Source: Micromonospora purpureochromogenes (lineage in GTDB: Bacteria; Actinomycetota; Actinomycetes; Mycobacteriales; Micromonosporaceae). From it: a stretch of 64,000 bases of DNA. Location of the stretch: assembly GCF_900091515.1 (NCBI RefSeq), contig NZ_LT607410.1, forward strand, positions 1,860,001 to 1,924,000, read 5' to 3'. Position 1 is the stretch's first letter. Every line of letters starts with the position of its first letter. Shown here one piece after another: positions 9,068 to 18,386 of this stretch. The translations under genes were made by a program, and so were the position numbers. Below the pieces are notes generated by a model. It was not told the origin of the DNA and did no database searches. It saw only the letters and a list, made by a program, of their open reading frames with translations.

Positions 9068-9227
9068 CGCATTTCCGGTGTCAGGCCGGAAGGCAAAGTG
9101 ACGGCAATACGTCCGAATCAATCGGCGAGCATCATTGTCAGGCAGGATGTCCGGTACGCTCCGGCGTCGAGGTCCCGCTCGGGGCGGTCGTCGGCCGGAG
9201 CCGGTGCGCGCGATGTGGGGAGGCTGG

Positions 9228-10712
9228 GTGACCACTGCGACGCTGTCCACGCCGGCACGGATCCCGCGTGCCCCGGCCGGCCCGCCCACCGGCCCGGTCG
9301 CCCGGGCCGACCAGCGGGCGTACGTGCGGATCCTGGTGGTGCTCGACACCGCCGTGCTCTCCCTCGCCGTCCTGGTCGGGTACGCCGCCCGCTTCGGTGA
9401 CCGGGCGCCGGTCGGCTCCGAGATCCCGTACGTGCTGGTGGCCCCCGCCCTGGTGCTCGCCTGGCTGCTCTCGCTGCGGATGCTGCGCTGCTACGACGAC
9501 CGGGTGCTCGGCTACGGCGCCGACGAGTACCGGCGGGTGAGCGCGGCCAGCCTGCGGCTCGCCGGTGGCGTCGCCATCGTCGGCTACATCGCCGAAGCCG
9601 ACGTGTCCCGGGGGTTCCTGGGCATCTCGTTCGCCGTCGGCACCGTGGCGCTGGAGGTGAACCGGTTCGCCGCGCGCAAGCGACTGCACCGGGCCCGGTA
9701 CTCCGGTGCCGGCTGGTCCCGCCGGGTGCTGGTGGTCGGCGACACCGCCCACGTGCTGGAACTCGTGCACACCCTGCGCCGCGAGCCGTACGCCGGCTAT
9801 CAGGTGGTCGGCGCCTGCATCCCGGACGCGCTGCTCGCGCCGGTGCCGCAACGGCTCAGCGACGTGCCGGTGGTCGGTTCGCTGCGCGGCATCCCCGAGG
9901 CGGTCGCCGCGATCGGCGCGGACACGGTCGCCGTCACCGCCTCCGGCGAGCTGACCGCGGCCCGGCTGCGCCGGCTGGGCTGGCAGCTGGAGGGGACCGG
10001 CGTCGACCTGGTCGTCGCGCCGGCGCTCACCGACGTGGCCGGCCCCCGCATCCACACCCGGCCGGTCGCCGGGCTGCCGCTGATCCACGTCGAGGCGCCC
10101 GAGTTCCGGGGCGCCCGCAAGCTGGTCAAGGAGTTCGTCGACCGGGCCGCCGCCGCGCTGGCCCTGCTGCTCCTGCTGCCCCTGGGGGCGGCGGTCGCGC
10201 TGGCCATCCGGCTGGACAGCCGGGGCCCGGTGCTGTTCCGGCAGACCCGGGTCGGGCGGGGCGGCCGGGAGTTCGGCGTGCTGAAGTTCCGCACCATGGT
10301 GGTCAACGCCGACGCCCTCCTGGACGAGCTGGCCGTGCGCAACGAGACCGACGGGCTGATGTTCAAGATGCGCGACGACCCGCGGGTGACCCGGGTCGGG
10401 CGGCTGCTGCGCAAGTGGTCCCTGGACGAGCTGCCGCAGCTGGTCAACGTGCTGCTGGGGCAGATGAGCCTGGTCGGCCCCCGGCCGCCGCTGCCCTCCG
10501 AGGTGGCCCGCTACGACGGCGACGTGGCCCGGCGGCTGCTGGTCAAGCCGGGGATGACCGGGCTCTGGCAGGTCAGCGGCCGCTCCGACCTGAGCTGGGA
10601 GGACGGCATCCGGCTCGACCTGTACTACGTCGAGAACTGGTCGCTCGCCGCCGACCTGACCATCCTCTGGAAGACCTTCGGCGCGGTGCTGCGGGGGCGC
10701 GGGGCGTACTGA
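9228..10712 (+). CDS. Polyprenyl glycosylphosphotransferase (exopolysaccharide initiating)
   Basis: About 494 residues. Four or five transmembrane helices in the first 150 residues are followed by a nucleotide-binding-like CoA-binding domain (RRVLVVGDTAHVLELVH). The C-terminal bacterial sugar transferase domain starts near residue 300 with VDRAAAALALLLLLPLG, then PVLFRQTRVGRGG, FGVLKFRTM, RKWSLDELPQLVNVL and GMTGLWQVSGRS. These enzymes transfer a sugar-1-phosphate from a nucleotide sugar to undecaprenyl phosphate to start polysaccharide synthesis. GTG 9228 is chosen because GGGGAGG ends 4 nt before it; ATG 9213 is possible. No other polysaccharide genes lie nearby. Confidence 0.9.
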   Translation: MTTATLSTPARIPRAPAGPPTGPVARADQRAYVRILVVLDTAVLSLAVLVGYAARFGDRAPVGSEIPYVLVAPALVLAWLLSLRMLRCYDDRVLGYGADEYRRVSAASLRLAGGVAIVGYIAEADVSRGFLGISFAVGTVALEVNRFAARKRLHRARYSGAGWSRRVLVVGDTAHVLELVHTLRREPYAGYQVVGACIPDALLAPVPQRLSDVPVVGSLRGIPEAVAAIGADTVAVTASGELTAARLRRLGWQLEGTGVDLVVAPALTDVAGPRIHTRPVAGLPLIHVEAPEFRGARKLVKEFVDRAAAALALLLLLPLGAAVALAIRLDSRGPVLFRQTRVGRGGREFGVLKFRTMVVNADALLDELAVRNETDGLMFKMRDDPRVTRVGRLLRKWSLDELPQLVNVLLGQMSLVGPRPPLPSEVARYDGDVARRLLVKPGMTGLWQVSGRSDLSWEDGIRLDLYYVENWSLAADLTILWKTFGAVLRGRGAY

Positions 10713-10716
10713 CGCG

Positions 10717-11850
10717 TCAGGGCTGCGGGCCGGTCCAGTCCAGGCAGACCACCACCGCGTCGTCGATCAGGTCGCCGGCGACGAACGCCCGCAGGTCGCC
10801 CAGGAGCGACCGGACGGCGTCCAGCGGCTCCATCGGCCCGGTACGGCGCAGGAACCGGTCCAGCGCGGTCTCCCCGTACCGGACGTTCTGGCCGGTGGCG
10901 TCGATCACGCCGTCGCTGAGCACGAAGAGCCGGTCGCCGCGGCGCAGCTCGAAACACTGCTCCTGGTAGTCGGTGCCCTCGAACATGCCGAGCGGGAACT
11001 GCTTCTCGAGCACCTGCTCGCTGATCTCCCCGTCGCGCAGCCGCACCAGGCGGGGCGACCCGGCGTCCACCACCGTCAGCTTCCCGGAGGCGAGGTCCAG
11101 CTCCATCAGCAGCGCGGAAAGGTGCTGCTCGCCCCGGTGCAGGTCGTAGATCGCCTGGTCAGCCAGGGCGGCCTGGTCGGCCAGCCCGAGCCCGCCCCGG
11201 CGGGCGTTGCGCAGCGCGTAGGTGGCCAGCGAGGTGAGCAACGCGGCGGCCACCCCCTCGCCCGACCCGTTGATCGTGGCGAGCCAGACCCGGTGCCCGT
11301 CGTCGGACCAGTCGAAGCTGTCGCCGCGCACCGCGTACGCCGGCTCCAGCTGACCGGCCAGGCTGAACGACGGGCGGATCCGGCTGCGGCCGGGCAGCAG
11401 CTCCCACTGCATCTCGGCGGCGAGGGTGAGCCGGCGGGCCCGGCGGGACGCCCGGTAGATGTCGGTGCCGGCGGAGACGGCGGCGAGTTCGTGCCCGAGG
11501 GCGGTGGCGATGGCGGCGATTTCCTCGACCTGGGCGGGGTCGTCGGCGACCGGGGCCAGGCGCAGCACCCCGCGCCGTTCGCCGCGCATGCCGACCGGGA
11601 ACCAGCCGACGCCGCCGGCCACGATCGGCTCCTGGTGGTCGAAGCAGCGCCAGGCCGGGTGGCCGGGCTCGGTGATGGGATCCCCGTCACCCAGCGGCAG
11701 CAGCACCGAGAGGCGGTAGTCGACCTGGAAGAGTTCGCTCTCCGTGATCCTGAACGTCCGCTCCAGCTCTGCGGTGAGCCGGTCGAGCAGGAGGTCGACC
11801 GGTGCCTCGACCAGCACCCGCCGGGCGTGATCGTCCGGTCCGCTCATCAT
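10717..11850 (-). CDS. SpoIIE/RsbU-type PP2C phosphatase
   Basis: A 377-residue cytoplasmic serine phosphatase. The first 140 residues form a small GAF-like sensor (VLLPLGDGDPITEPGHPAW, then AGGVGWFPVGMRGERRGVLRL). The PP2C domain follows, with metal-binding Asp residues in VRGDSFDWSDDG, LSDGVIDA and LIDDAVVVCLDW. Such enzymes dephosphorylate anti-anti-sigma factors in partner-switching control of sigma factors; no anti-sigma or STAS gene is close by, so the target is unknown. AGGAGG sits just before the double ATG at 11850/11847. It is divergent from marR. Its 3' end is 4 nt from that of the glycosyltransferase. Confidence 0.92.
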   Translation of the reverse strand: MMSGPDDHARRVLVEAPVDLLLDRLTAELERTFRITESELFQVDYRLSVLLPLGDGDPITEPGHPAWRCFDHQEPIVAGGVGWFPVGMRGERRGVLRLAPVADDPAQVEEIAAIATALGHELAAVSAGTDIYRASRRARRLTLAAEMQWELLPGRSRIRPSFSLAGQLEPAYAVRGDSFDWSDDGHRVWLATINGSGEGVAAALLTSLATYALRNARRGGLGLADQAALADQAIYDLHRGEQHLSALLMELDLASGKLTVVDAGSPRLVRLRDGEISEQVLEKQFPLGMFEGTDYQEQCFELRRGDRLFVLSDGVIDATGQNVRYGETALDRFLRRTGPMEPLDAVRSLLGDLRAFVAGDLIDDAVVVCLDWTGPQP

Positions 11851-11874
11851 CACTCCTCCTGACAGGGGCCGACC

Positions 11875-11895
11875 ACCCGGTACTCCGGGTAGTCT
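11875..11895 (+). promoter_or_regulatory. marR promoter -10 and overlapping palindrome
   Basis: A perfect palindrome ACCCGG-TACT-CCGGGT (11875-11890) overlaps a TAGTCT -10-like box (11890-11895) that ends 10 nt before the marR ATG. It lies between divergent start codons only 55 bp apart, so one bound protein, probably MarR itself, could control both genes. No convincing -35 is visible. Confidence 0.5.
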
Positions 11896-11905
11896 CGGGC
11901 CCACC

Positions 11906-12451
11906 ATGGCCCACGAACATGGTCCTGCCGGACCGGAACTGAGTATGGCCGCCGAGCTCGACGGCGCGGCGGGTGCCCTGCTGTCGGTGTGGGAGGCGGC
12001 GCGGGAGGGCACCACCAGCCGCCTCTCCGCCGCTCAGCTGCGCGCGGTCATGGTGGTGGAGCGGCACGACGGGATCAACCTCCGCCGACTCGCCACCCTG
12101 CTCGACATGCTGCTCTCCTCGGCCAGCCGGCTCTGCGACCGGCTGGTGGCGGCCGGCATGCTGGAGCGGGAGCCGGGCCGCGTCGACCGGCGGGAGATCT
12201 CCCTGCACCTGACCCCGGAGGCCCGGGGACTGCTGGCCGAGCTGCGTCGGGACCGGCGGCGGCGGCTGGCCGACGTGCTGGCCGGGATGAGCGACGAGGG
12301 CCGCCAGGCCCTGCTGCGGGGCGTCCGGGAGTTCGACCGGGTCGCTCGCGACCAGGAGGAGTCGGCGCCGCCGGTGGTGCCGTGGCAGGGCAGTGGCGTC
12401 CCGCCCCAGGACGGCGCGGTCGGCGATCCGTCGGCGGCCCGCTCCGCCTGA
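11906..12451 (+). CDS. MarR family transcriptional regulator
   Basis: A 181-residue winged-helix regulator. LSAAQLRAVMVV begins the fold, INLRRLATLLDMLLSSASRLCDRLVAAGML gives the recognition helix region, REPGRVDRREISLHLTPEA is the wing, and long dimer helices flank the domain. The C-terminal 30 residues after DQEESAPP are low complexity. It has no ribosome site and is preceded by a TANNNT box, so translation may be leaderless. The ligand is unknown. Most of this gene (12034-12451) lies opposite the 3' extension of the PP2C frame on the other strand. Both neighbours are PP2C phosphatases, suggesting a stress-signalling cluster. Confidence 0.9.
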   Translation: MAHEHGPAGPELSMAAELDGAAGALLSVWEAAREGTTSRLSAAQLRAVMVVERHDGINLRRLATLLDMLLSSASRLCDRLVAAGMLEREPGRVDRREISLHLTPEARGLLAELRRDRRRRLADVLAGMSDEGRQALLRGVREFDRVARDQEESAPPVVPWQGSGVPPQDGAVGDPSAARSA

Positions 12452-14208
12452 TCCTGGCCGCCGGGGCGCCGGCACCGCCGGCCGTGGGCTCCCGGCCGGT
12501 CATGCCCGGGCGCGGCGTCGACGGCGAGCATGGCGATGTCGTCGTGGCTCTGCCCGTCCAGCCAGTCGTCCACCACCTGGAGCAGGCGATCGACCACGGC
12601 GCTCGGCGGCAGTCCCGCCGCCGAGGCGAGCACCTCGCGCAGCCGTCGCTCGCCGAACATCTCCATCGCCGTCGGGCCGCCGCGCGCCTCGGTCACCCCG
12701 TCGGTGTACGCCAGCAGCAGCTCGCCCGGGGCCAGCCGCACCTCCGCCTCGGCGAAGGTCGCGGTGGTGAAGGCGCCGATCGGCATGCCACCGACGCGCA
12801 CCGGGGTGGTGGTGCCGTCGGCGCGTACCAGCAGCGGGGCGGGGTGCCCGCCGCCGGCGACGCGTACCCGCGCCCCGCCGTCGGCGTCCGGCTCGGCGGT
12901 ACCGAGCAGCAGGGCGGTGAACTGGGCGCGCCGGGCGGCGTCCGGCGCGTCGAAGAGGGCCCGGTTGAGCAGCCGCATCAGCTCCACGGGGCGCCGTTCG
13001 ACCAGGCGGAGCGTCTGCAACGACTGGCGCACCCGGCCGGTGAGCACGGCGGCCCCGACGCCCCTGCCACAGACGTCGCCGAGGGCGAACATCCCGCCCC
13101 GCTCGGTGCGGAACACGTCGTAGAAGTCGCCGCCGATGCGCAGGCTGTCCCCGGCGGCCCGGTAGCCGCCGGCCAGGGCGAGGCCGGGCAGTGGCGGCAG
13201 CTCCGGCGGCAGCAGGCTGTGCTGGAGCACCCGGGCCAGGTGGGCCTGCTCGCCGTAGAGCTGGGCGGCGGCCAGCGAGGCGCCGGCCCGGGCGGCGAAC
13301 TCCCGGGCCAGCTCGACGTCGCGCTGGTCGAAGCCCGGACGCTCGGCCCGGCGGACGAGGATCAGGGCGCCACCGGGTCCGCCGGCGCCCGCCATCGGGC
13401 TGATCAGCACGGCGCCGGGGCGGCCGAACGAGTCGGGCAGCAGCTCGGCCAGCTCTGCCAGGTCTGCCAGCTCTGCCGGCTCGGCCGGCTCGGCCGGCTC
13501 GGCGTCGAGGCAGGGGCTGGGCTCGGTGGTCCCGCCGTCGAGCGCCTCGGCGAGGCCGGGGACGGAGCCGGTCAGCTCCGTGGAGCCGATGCCGGTGACC
13601 GGGGCGGGGTCGCCCTCGGCGTACCGGATCCAGTGCGGCCGGTCGGTGGCGGGCGGCGGGTGATGGACGACCAGCGCGGCATCGGCCAGGCACGGCACCG
13701 GCAGCGTGGCCGTGGCCCGCAGCGCCTGGTCCCGGTGCAGGGAGAGGCCGAGCCGACTGCCGGCCTGGGCGAGGAAGGCGGTGCGGGAGCGTTCGGCGAG
13801 GAGGGCGTCGGCGCGGGCCTGCTCCTCGGTGACGTCCCGGACGTACCAGGCACATCGACCGGCGGCCAGCCGGCGGCAGACGCCCCGCAGCCGGCGGCCA
13901 CGGTGCTCGGTGTCGAAGGTCTCGGCTCCCCGCCGGACGGCGCTCGCCAGCGCCGCCACCGTGCAGCGCGCCAGGTCGGTCCCGGGGGTCAGCTCGGGCA
14001 GGAGTCCGCCCGCCGTCGCGTTGACCAGCGTGACGATCCCGGCGTGGTCGGTGGTGACCACCGCTTCGGCGAGGCCGTCCAGCAGCTCGCGGGCGAGCCG
14101 AGGGTCGGCGGGCAGCGGCGCGTCGGAGGACGGTGGGCGCGGCGCGGGGGACACCCGGTCCCCGCTGCCGGCCGGTCCGGCGGGCCCACCGGGGCGGGTG
14201 GTTGTCAC
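12034..14208 (-). CDS. PAS-GAF-PP2C (SpoIIE-type) phosphatase with odd 3' extension
   Basis: A 724-codon frame. Residues 38-140 are a PAS-like sensor (LDGLAEAVVTTDHAGIVTLVN, shortened here), about 150-330 a GAF-like domain, and 345-568 a full PP2C domain. The PP2C part has LQHSLLPPELPPLPGL, GGDFYDVF, ALGDVCGRGVGAA, AYTDGVTEARGG and DDIAMLAVDA. Homologous domains normally end at about this point (near 12507). Here no stop follows, and the frame runs on for some 155 Ser/Arg-rich codons. It does not stop until 12034, antisense to most of marR. The tail composition looks like antisense translation, so a lost stop or small frameshift is likely. The GTG at 14208 is the start used, with only weak ribosome-site support. 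Confidence 0.82.
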   Translation of the reverse strand: MTTTRPGGPAGPAGSGDRVSPAPRPPSSDAPLPADPRLARELLDGLAEAVVTTDHAGIVTLVNATAGGLLPELTPGTDLARCTVAALASAVRRGAETFDTEHRGRRLRGVCRRLAAGRCAWYVRDVTEEQARADALLAERSRTAFLAQAGSRLGLSLHRDQALRATATLPVPCLADAALVVHHPPPATDRPHWIRYAEGDPAPVTGIGSTELTGSVPGLAEALDGGTTEPSPCLDAEPAEPAEPAELADLAELAELLPDSFGRPGAVLISPMAGAGGPGGALILVRRAERPGFDQRDVELAREFAARAGASLAAAQLYGEQAHLARVLQHSLLPPELPPLPGLALAGGYRAAGDSLRIGGDFYDVFRTERGGMFALGDVCGRGVGAAVLTGRVRQSLQTLRLVERRPVELMRLLNRALFDAPDAARRAQFTALLLGTAEPDADGGARVRVAGGGHPAPLLVRADGTTTPVRVGGMPIGAFTTATFAEAEVRLAPGELLLAYTDGVTEARGGPTAMEMFGERRLREVLASAAGLPPSAVVDRLLQVVDDWLDGQSHDDIAMLAVDAAPGHDRPGAHGRRCRRPGGQDQAERAADGSPTAPSWGGTPLPCHGTTGGADSSWSRATRSNSRTPRSRAWRPSSLIPASTSASRRRRSRRSSASSPRASGVRCREISRRSTRPGSRSSMPAATSRSQSRLAEESSMSSRVASRRRLIPSCRSTTMTARS
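13441..13503. repeat. Seven tandem 9-bp repeats inside the PP2C gene
   Basis: Exactly seven 9-bp units (consensus CGGCTCGGC or CAGCTCTGC on the plus strand) encode an Ala-Glu-Pro/Leu repeat, AEPAEPAEPAELADLAEL and onward, in the linker within the GAF region. The units are in frame, so copy-number change would alter linker length by three residues without breaking the gene. Confidence 0.85.
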
Positions 14209-14332
14209 CGCCGGTCGCCGGTCGCCTCGGCCTGTCGACCTGTGCGCATGCTGGTAGCGGACTCCTCGGACGGGAACGTTGCCTCAGGGCATACCGAGGT
14301 GGACCGACGGCCGCCCATCCAGCAAGGTCGGC

Positions 14333-15565
14333 TCAGGGCCGGCCGGCCAGCCAACCGGACGGCCGGGCGATGATCTGGCGGACCACCGAACCGGCCCCAC
14401 CGACCGCGGCCGACGCCGGGCCGAGTGCCGCCGCGCGGACCGTGACCGGCGACCAGGCGGCGGTGAGCACCCGGTCGGTCAGCTCGGCGAGGACCGGGGG
14501 GCGCAGCCAAGGCGCCAGGGTGGCGTATCCGCCCCCGAGGACCACGGTGTCCAGGTCCAGCAGGTTGACCACGCCGGCCACCGCCACCCCGAGGGCGGTG
14601 CCGGCCGCGCGCAGCGCGTCGAGGGTGGCCGGGTCGCCCGCCCCGGCGAGGTCGGCCAGCCGGCGCGCCGCCGTGTCCGCGGGCAGGTCCGCGCCCGAGA
14701 GTCCGGCCGCACCGAGGACGGCCTCCTGACCGGCGTACGTCTCCAGGCAGCCCCGCGCGCCGCAGCGGCACCGGGGCCCGGCCGGGTCGACCGGTACGTG
14801 GCCCAGCTCGCCGCTCCAGCCCCGGGCGCCCCGGAACAGCGCGCCGTCGAGCACGATCCCGGCGCCGATGCCGATCTCGCCGGAGACGTGTAGGAAGCTG
14901 GCCGTCGCCGGGCCGGCGTGCAGCTCGCCGAGGGCGGCCAGGTTGGCCTCGTTGTCGACCACCAGCGCCGGCACCCCGTCGACGGGACCGGTCAGCGGGG
15001 GATGCGCGGCGAGCAGGGCGGGGACGTCGACATCGCGCCAGCCGAGGTTGGGCGCGAGCCGGACCAGGCCGTGGCCGTCGACCAGCCCCGGGACGGCAAG
15101 TGTGGCCCCGGCCAGGGTCAGCTCCTCCCGGTCGGCGGCGGCCCGGGCCCGCCCGGCCAGCTCGACCAGCCGGGCGAGCGCATCGGCGGGGGTCACCGGG
15201 CGCAGGTCGGCCCGGTGTACCTCGTGGTGCCGGACGGTGCCGGCGAGGTCGACGACGCAGACGGCCAGGTAGTCGACGTTGACCTCCAGCCCCAGCCCGG
15301 CCGGGCCGTCCGTGGCGAGCCGCAGCCCCCGGGCCGGGCGGCCCGCTCCGCCGCGCGGTGCGGGGTCGGCCTCGGTGACCAGGCGGCCGGTGATCAGGTC
15401 GTCCACCACGGCCGAGACGGTGGCCCGGGTGAGGCCGGTCTGGCCGGCGATGCCGGCCCGCGACGGCGGCTGGTCGGCGGCGGCGATCCGCCCGAGCACC
15501 ACGGCGAGGTTGAGCTCGCGCAGGCTGCCCTGCCGGACCGCGCCCGCGGTGCTGGTGCTGGTCAC
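14333..15565 (-). CDS. ROK family repressor, probable xylose regulator
   Basis: A 410-residue ROK regulator. The N-terminal winged helix has [22 protein letters not shown] at about residues 35-56. The ROK fold follows, with the zinc motif [10 protein letters not shown] and sugar-kinase-like segments [15 protein letters not shown] and [11 protein letters not shown]. It is divergent from xylAB, the classical position of XylR, so xylose or a derivative is the probable inducer. The frame stays open to an ATG at 15592, but that codon lies inside the xylA promoter and operator, so GTG 15565 is preferred. AAGGGG is directly adjacent to it. Confidence 0.9.
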   Translation of the reverse strand: MTSTSTAGAVRQGSLRELNLAVVLGRIAAADQPPSRAGIAGQTGLTRATVSAVVDDLITGRLVTEADPAPRGGAGRPARGLRLATDGPAGLGLEVNVDYLAVCVVDLAGTVRHHEVHRADLRPVTPADALARLVELAGRARAAADREELTLAGATLAVPGLVDGHGLVRLAPNLGWRDVDVPALLAAHPPLTGPVDGVPALVVDNEANLAALGELHAGPATASFLHVSGEIGIGAGIVLDGALFRGARGWSGELGHVPVDPAGPRCRCGARGCLETYAGQEAVLGAAGLSGADLPADTAARRLADLAGAGDPATLDALRAAGTALGVAVAGVVNLLDLDTVVLGGGYATLAPWLRPPVLAELTDRVLTAAWSPVTVRAAALGPASAAVGGAGSVVRQIIARPSGWLAGRP

Positions 15566-15568
15566 CCC

Positions 15569-15613
15569 TTGACAGTGCCACAGCACGGTCATTTAATCCA
15601 TCCATTGAACAAA
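15569..15613 (+). promoter_or_regulatory. xylA promoter with overlapping ROK operator
   Basis: A perfect -35 TTGACA (15569-15574), a 17-bp spacer and a -10 TTTAAT (15592-15597) point toward xylA. The -10 is embedded in a 22-bp imperfect palindrome TTTAATCCAT-CC-ATTGAACAAA (15592-15613), matching at 7 of 10 positions per arm. It covers the predicted start site, so a bound repressor would block initiation. This is the clearest promoter/operator pair in the window. Confidence 0.8.
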
Positions 15614-15640
15614 TTGCGGCGACACCACCGGAGGTCTGCC

Positions 15641-16828
15641 ATGGCACCCCGTCCCACCCCCGCCGACAAGTTCTCCTTCGGGCTCTGGACGGTGGGCTGG
15701 CAGGCCCGCGACCCGTTCGGCGACGCCACCCGCGCTGAGCTGGACCCGGTGGAGGCGGTGCACCGCCTCGCCGAGCTGGGCGCGTACGGGATCACCTTCC
15801 ACGACGACGACCTGGTCCCCTTCGGCGCGGACGCCGCCGCCCGTGAGGCCCACCTGGCCCGGTTCCGCAAGGCGCTCGACGAGACCGGCCTGGTCGTCCC
15901 GATGGTCACCACCAACCTCTTCACCCACCCCGTCTTCAAGGACGGCGGATTCACCAGCAACGACCGGGACGTGCGCCGGTACGCCCTGCGCAAGGTGCTG
16001 CGCAACATCGACCTCGCCGCCGAGCTGGGCGCCCGCACCTTCGTGATGTGGGGCGGCCGGGAGGGCGCCGAGTACGACCTGGCCAAGGACGTCCGGGCCG
16101 CGCTGGACCGCTACCGCGAGGCGGTCGACCTGCTCTGCCAGTACGTCGTGGACTCCGGCTACGACCTGCGCTTCGCCATCGAGCCCAAGCCCAACGAGCC
16201 GCGCGGCGACATCCTGCTGCCCACCATCGGGCACGCGCTGGCGTTCATCTCCACCCTGGCCCACCCGGACCGGGTCGGCCTCAACCCGGAGGTCGGGCAC
16301 GAGCAGATGGCCGGGCTGAACTTCGCGCACGGCATCGCGCAGGCGCTCTGGCAGGGCAAACTGTTCCACATCGACCTCAACGGCCAGCGGAGCATCAAGT
16401 ACGACCAGGACCTGGTCTTCGGCCACGGTGACCTGCTCAACGCCTTCGCCCTGGTCGACCTGCTGGAGCACGGCGGCCCGGACGGTGGCCCCGCGTACGA
16501 CGGGCCCCGGCACTTCGACTACAAGCCGTCCCGCACCGAGGACTTCGCCGGCGTGTGGGCCTCCGCGGAGGCGAACATGCGCACGTACCTGCTGCTCAAG
16601 GAGCGGGCCGCGGCGTTCCGGGCCGACCCGGAGGTGGCCGAGGCGCTGGCTGCCAGCAAGGTCGCCGAGCTGTCCACCCCGACGCTGAACCCGGGGGAGG
16701 GGTACGCCGAACTGCTCGCCGACCGGTCCGCGTTCGAGGACGTCGACGTGGACGCGGTCGCGGCGCGGGGCTTCGGCTTCGTCCGGCTCAACCAACTCGC
16801 CGTCGAGCACCTGCTCGGCGCGCGCTGA
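15641..16828 (+). CDS. xylA: Xylose isomerase
   Basis: A 395-residue class I xylose isomerase converting D-xylose to D-xylulose (and glucose to fructose). All key residues fall at the same numbers as in the Streptomyces enzymes: H54 and D57 (FHDDD), E181 and K183 (IEPKP), E217 and H220 (NPEVGHEQ), D245, D255, D257 and D287. It is cytoplasmic, tetrameric and needs divalent metal. ATG 15641 follows GGAGG. The frame stays open far upstream, antisense to the ROK gene, but the promoter and ribosome site fix this start. The kinase gene starts 11 nt downstream. Confidence 0.98.
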   Translation: MAPRPTPADKFSFGLWTVGWQARDPFGDATRAELDPVEAVHRLAELGAYGITFHDDDLVPFGADAAAREAHLARFRKALDETGLVVPMVTTNLFTHPVFKDGGFTSNDRDVRRYALRKVLRNIDLAAELGARTFVMWGGREGAEYDLAKDVRAALDRYREAVDLLCQYVVDSGYDLRFAIEPKPNEPRGDILLPTIGHALAFISTLAHPDRVGLNPEVGHEQMAGLNFAHGIAQALWQGKLFHIDLNGQRSIKYDQDLVFGHGDLLNAFALVDLLEHGGPDGGPAYDGPRHFDYKPSRTEDFAGVWASAEANMRTYLLLKERAAAFRADPEVAEALAASKVAELSTPTLNPGEGYAELLADRSAFEDVDVDAVAARGFGFVRLNQLAVEHLLGAR

Positions 16829-16839
16829 GGCGGGCCGCC

Positions 16840-18333
16840 GTGCCGCTCGTCGCCGGTGTCGACTCGTCCACCCAGTCCTGCAAGGTCGTGGTCCGGGACG
16901 CGGCCACCGGTGCCCTGGTCCGGCAGGGCCGGGCGCCGCACCCGGACGGCACCGAGGTCGACCCGCGGGCCTGGTGGGAGGCGCTGCGCACCGCCGTGGA
17001 CGCCGCCGGCGGGCTGGCCGACGTCGCGGCGGTCTCGATCGCCGGCCAGCAGCACGGCATGGTCTGCCTGGACGAGGCGGGCGAGGTGGTCCGGCCCGCC
17101 CTGCTCTGGAACGACACCCGCTCCGCCGACGCGGCCCGGGACCTCATCGACGAGGTCGGCGGCGGGGTGGCCGGCCGCCGGTTCTGGGCCGAGGCGGTGG
17201 GCAGCGTGCCGGTGGCCAGCTTCACCGGCGCCAAGCTGCGCTGGCTGGCCCGGCACGAGCCGGAGCGCGCGGCCCGGGTCGCGGCCGTCTGCCTGCCCCA
17301 CGACTGGCTCACCTGGCGGCTGGCAGGCGCGCCCGGCCTGGCCGCGCTGCGCACCGACCGGGGCGACGCCAGCGGCACCGGCTACTGGTCGCCCAGCACC
17401 GGCGAGTACCGCGTCGACCTGCTGGAACAGGCCTTCGGGCGGGTGGTCGCGGTGCCGACCGTGCTCGGCCCGGCCGAGGCCGCCGGCGTCCTGGACCCCG
17501 CCACGCTGGGCGGCGCGGCGTCGGCAGCCGGGCCCGGCACGGGCTCCGGGGTCGGCCCGTCGGGTGCCGCGCCCGGCGGGATCGTGCTCGGCCCGGGCAC
17601 CGGGGACAACGCGGCCGCCGCCCTCGGCGTCGGTGCCGGCCCCGGCGACGTGGTCGTCTCGATCGGCACCTCCGGCACCGTGTTCAGCGTGGCCGACGTG
17701 CCGGCCGCCGACCCGGGCGGCGCCGTCGCCGGGTTCGCCGACGCCACCGGCCGGTACCTGCCGCTGGTCTGCACCCTCAACGCCGCCCGGGTGCTGGACG
17801 CCGCCGCCGCGCTGCTCGGAGTCGGCCTCGACGAGCTGAGTGAGCTGGCGCTCTCCGCCCCACCCGGCGCGGACGGGCTGGTCATGGTCCCCTACCTGGA
17901 AGGGGAGCGGACGCCCGACCGGCCGCTGTCCACCGGCGCGCTGCACGGGCTCACCCTGCGTACCGCCACCCCGGCGCACCTGGCCCGGGCCGCTGTCGAG
18001 GGGATGCTCTGCGCGCTCGCCGACGGGCTGGACGCGCTGACCGCCCAGGGCGCCGACGCCCGGCGGGTGGTCCTGGTCGGTGGCGGGGCCCGCTCGGCGG
18101 CGGTTCGCCGGATCGCCCCGCAGGTCTTCGGCCGGCCGGTGGTGGTGCCGCCGCCCGGCGAGTACGTGGCCGACGGGGCCGCTCGCCAGGCCGCCTGGGT
18201 CGCCCTGGGCGGCGCGGCGCCACCGCGGTGGGCCGACGCCGGCATCCGGGAGTACGACGCCGAGCCCGTCCCCGCCGTCCGCGAGCGGTACGCCCAGGCC
18301 CGGGACCGGACCGTCGACCGGACGTCGGGCTGA
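16840..18333 (+). CDS. xylB: Xylulokinase
   Basis: A 497-residue FGGY-family kinase that phosphorylates D-xylulose, feeding the pentose phosphate pathway. The N-terminal ATPase lobe starts [16 protein letters not shown]. The sugar-binding signature [14 protein letters not shown] lies near residues 66-79 and [12 protein letters not shown] follows. The C-terminal lobe has [24 protein letters not shown] and [17 protein letters not shown] Gly/Ala/Pro-rich insert near residues 220-245 is slightly unusual. GTG 16840 has little ribosome site; with only 11 nt after xylA, coupled translation is likely. Confidence 0.95.
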   Translation: MPLVAGVDSSTQSCKVVVRDAATGALVRQGRAPHPDGTEVDPRAWWEALRTAVDAAGGLADVAAVSIAGQQHGMVCLDEAGEVVRPALLWNDTRSADAARDLIDEVGGGVAGRRFWAEAVGSVPVASFTGAKLRWLARHEPERAARVAAVCLPHDWLTWRLAGAPGLAALRTDRGDASGTGYWSPSTGEYRVDLLEQAFGRVVAVPTVLGPAEAAGVLDPATLGGAASAAGPGTGSGVGPSGAAPGGIVLGPGTGDNAAAALGVGAGPGDVVVSIGTSGTVFSVADVPAADPGGAVAGFADATGRYLPLVCTLNAARVLDAAAALLGVGLDELSELALSAPPGADGLVMVPYLEGERTPDRPLSTGALHGLTLRTATPAHLARAAVEGMLCALADGLDALTAQGADARRVVLVGGGARSAAVRRIAPQVFGRPVVVPPPGEYVADGAARQAAWVALGGAAPPRWADAGIREYDAEPVPAVRERYAQARDRTVDRTSG

Positions 18334-18386
18334 GCGGGTGGGGCCCGGTGACGCGATCGTGACCTCGCCCTGATTGGCTGCCGCAC

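Noticed and set aside
14918..15640. Long N-terminal extension of xylA antisense to the ROK gene
   Set aside because: The promoter (15569-15597), the GGAGG site and residue numbering identical to known xylose isomerases all place the start at 15641.
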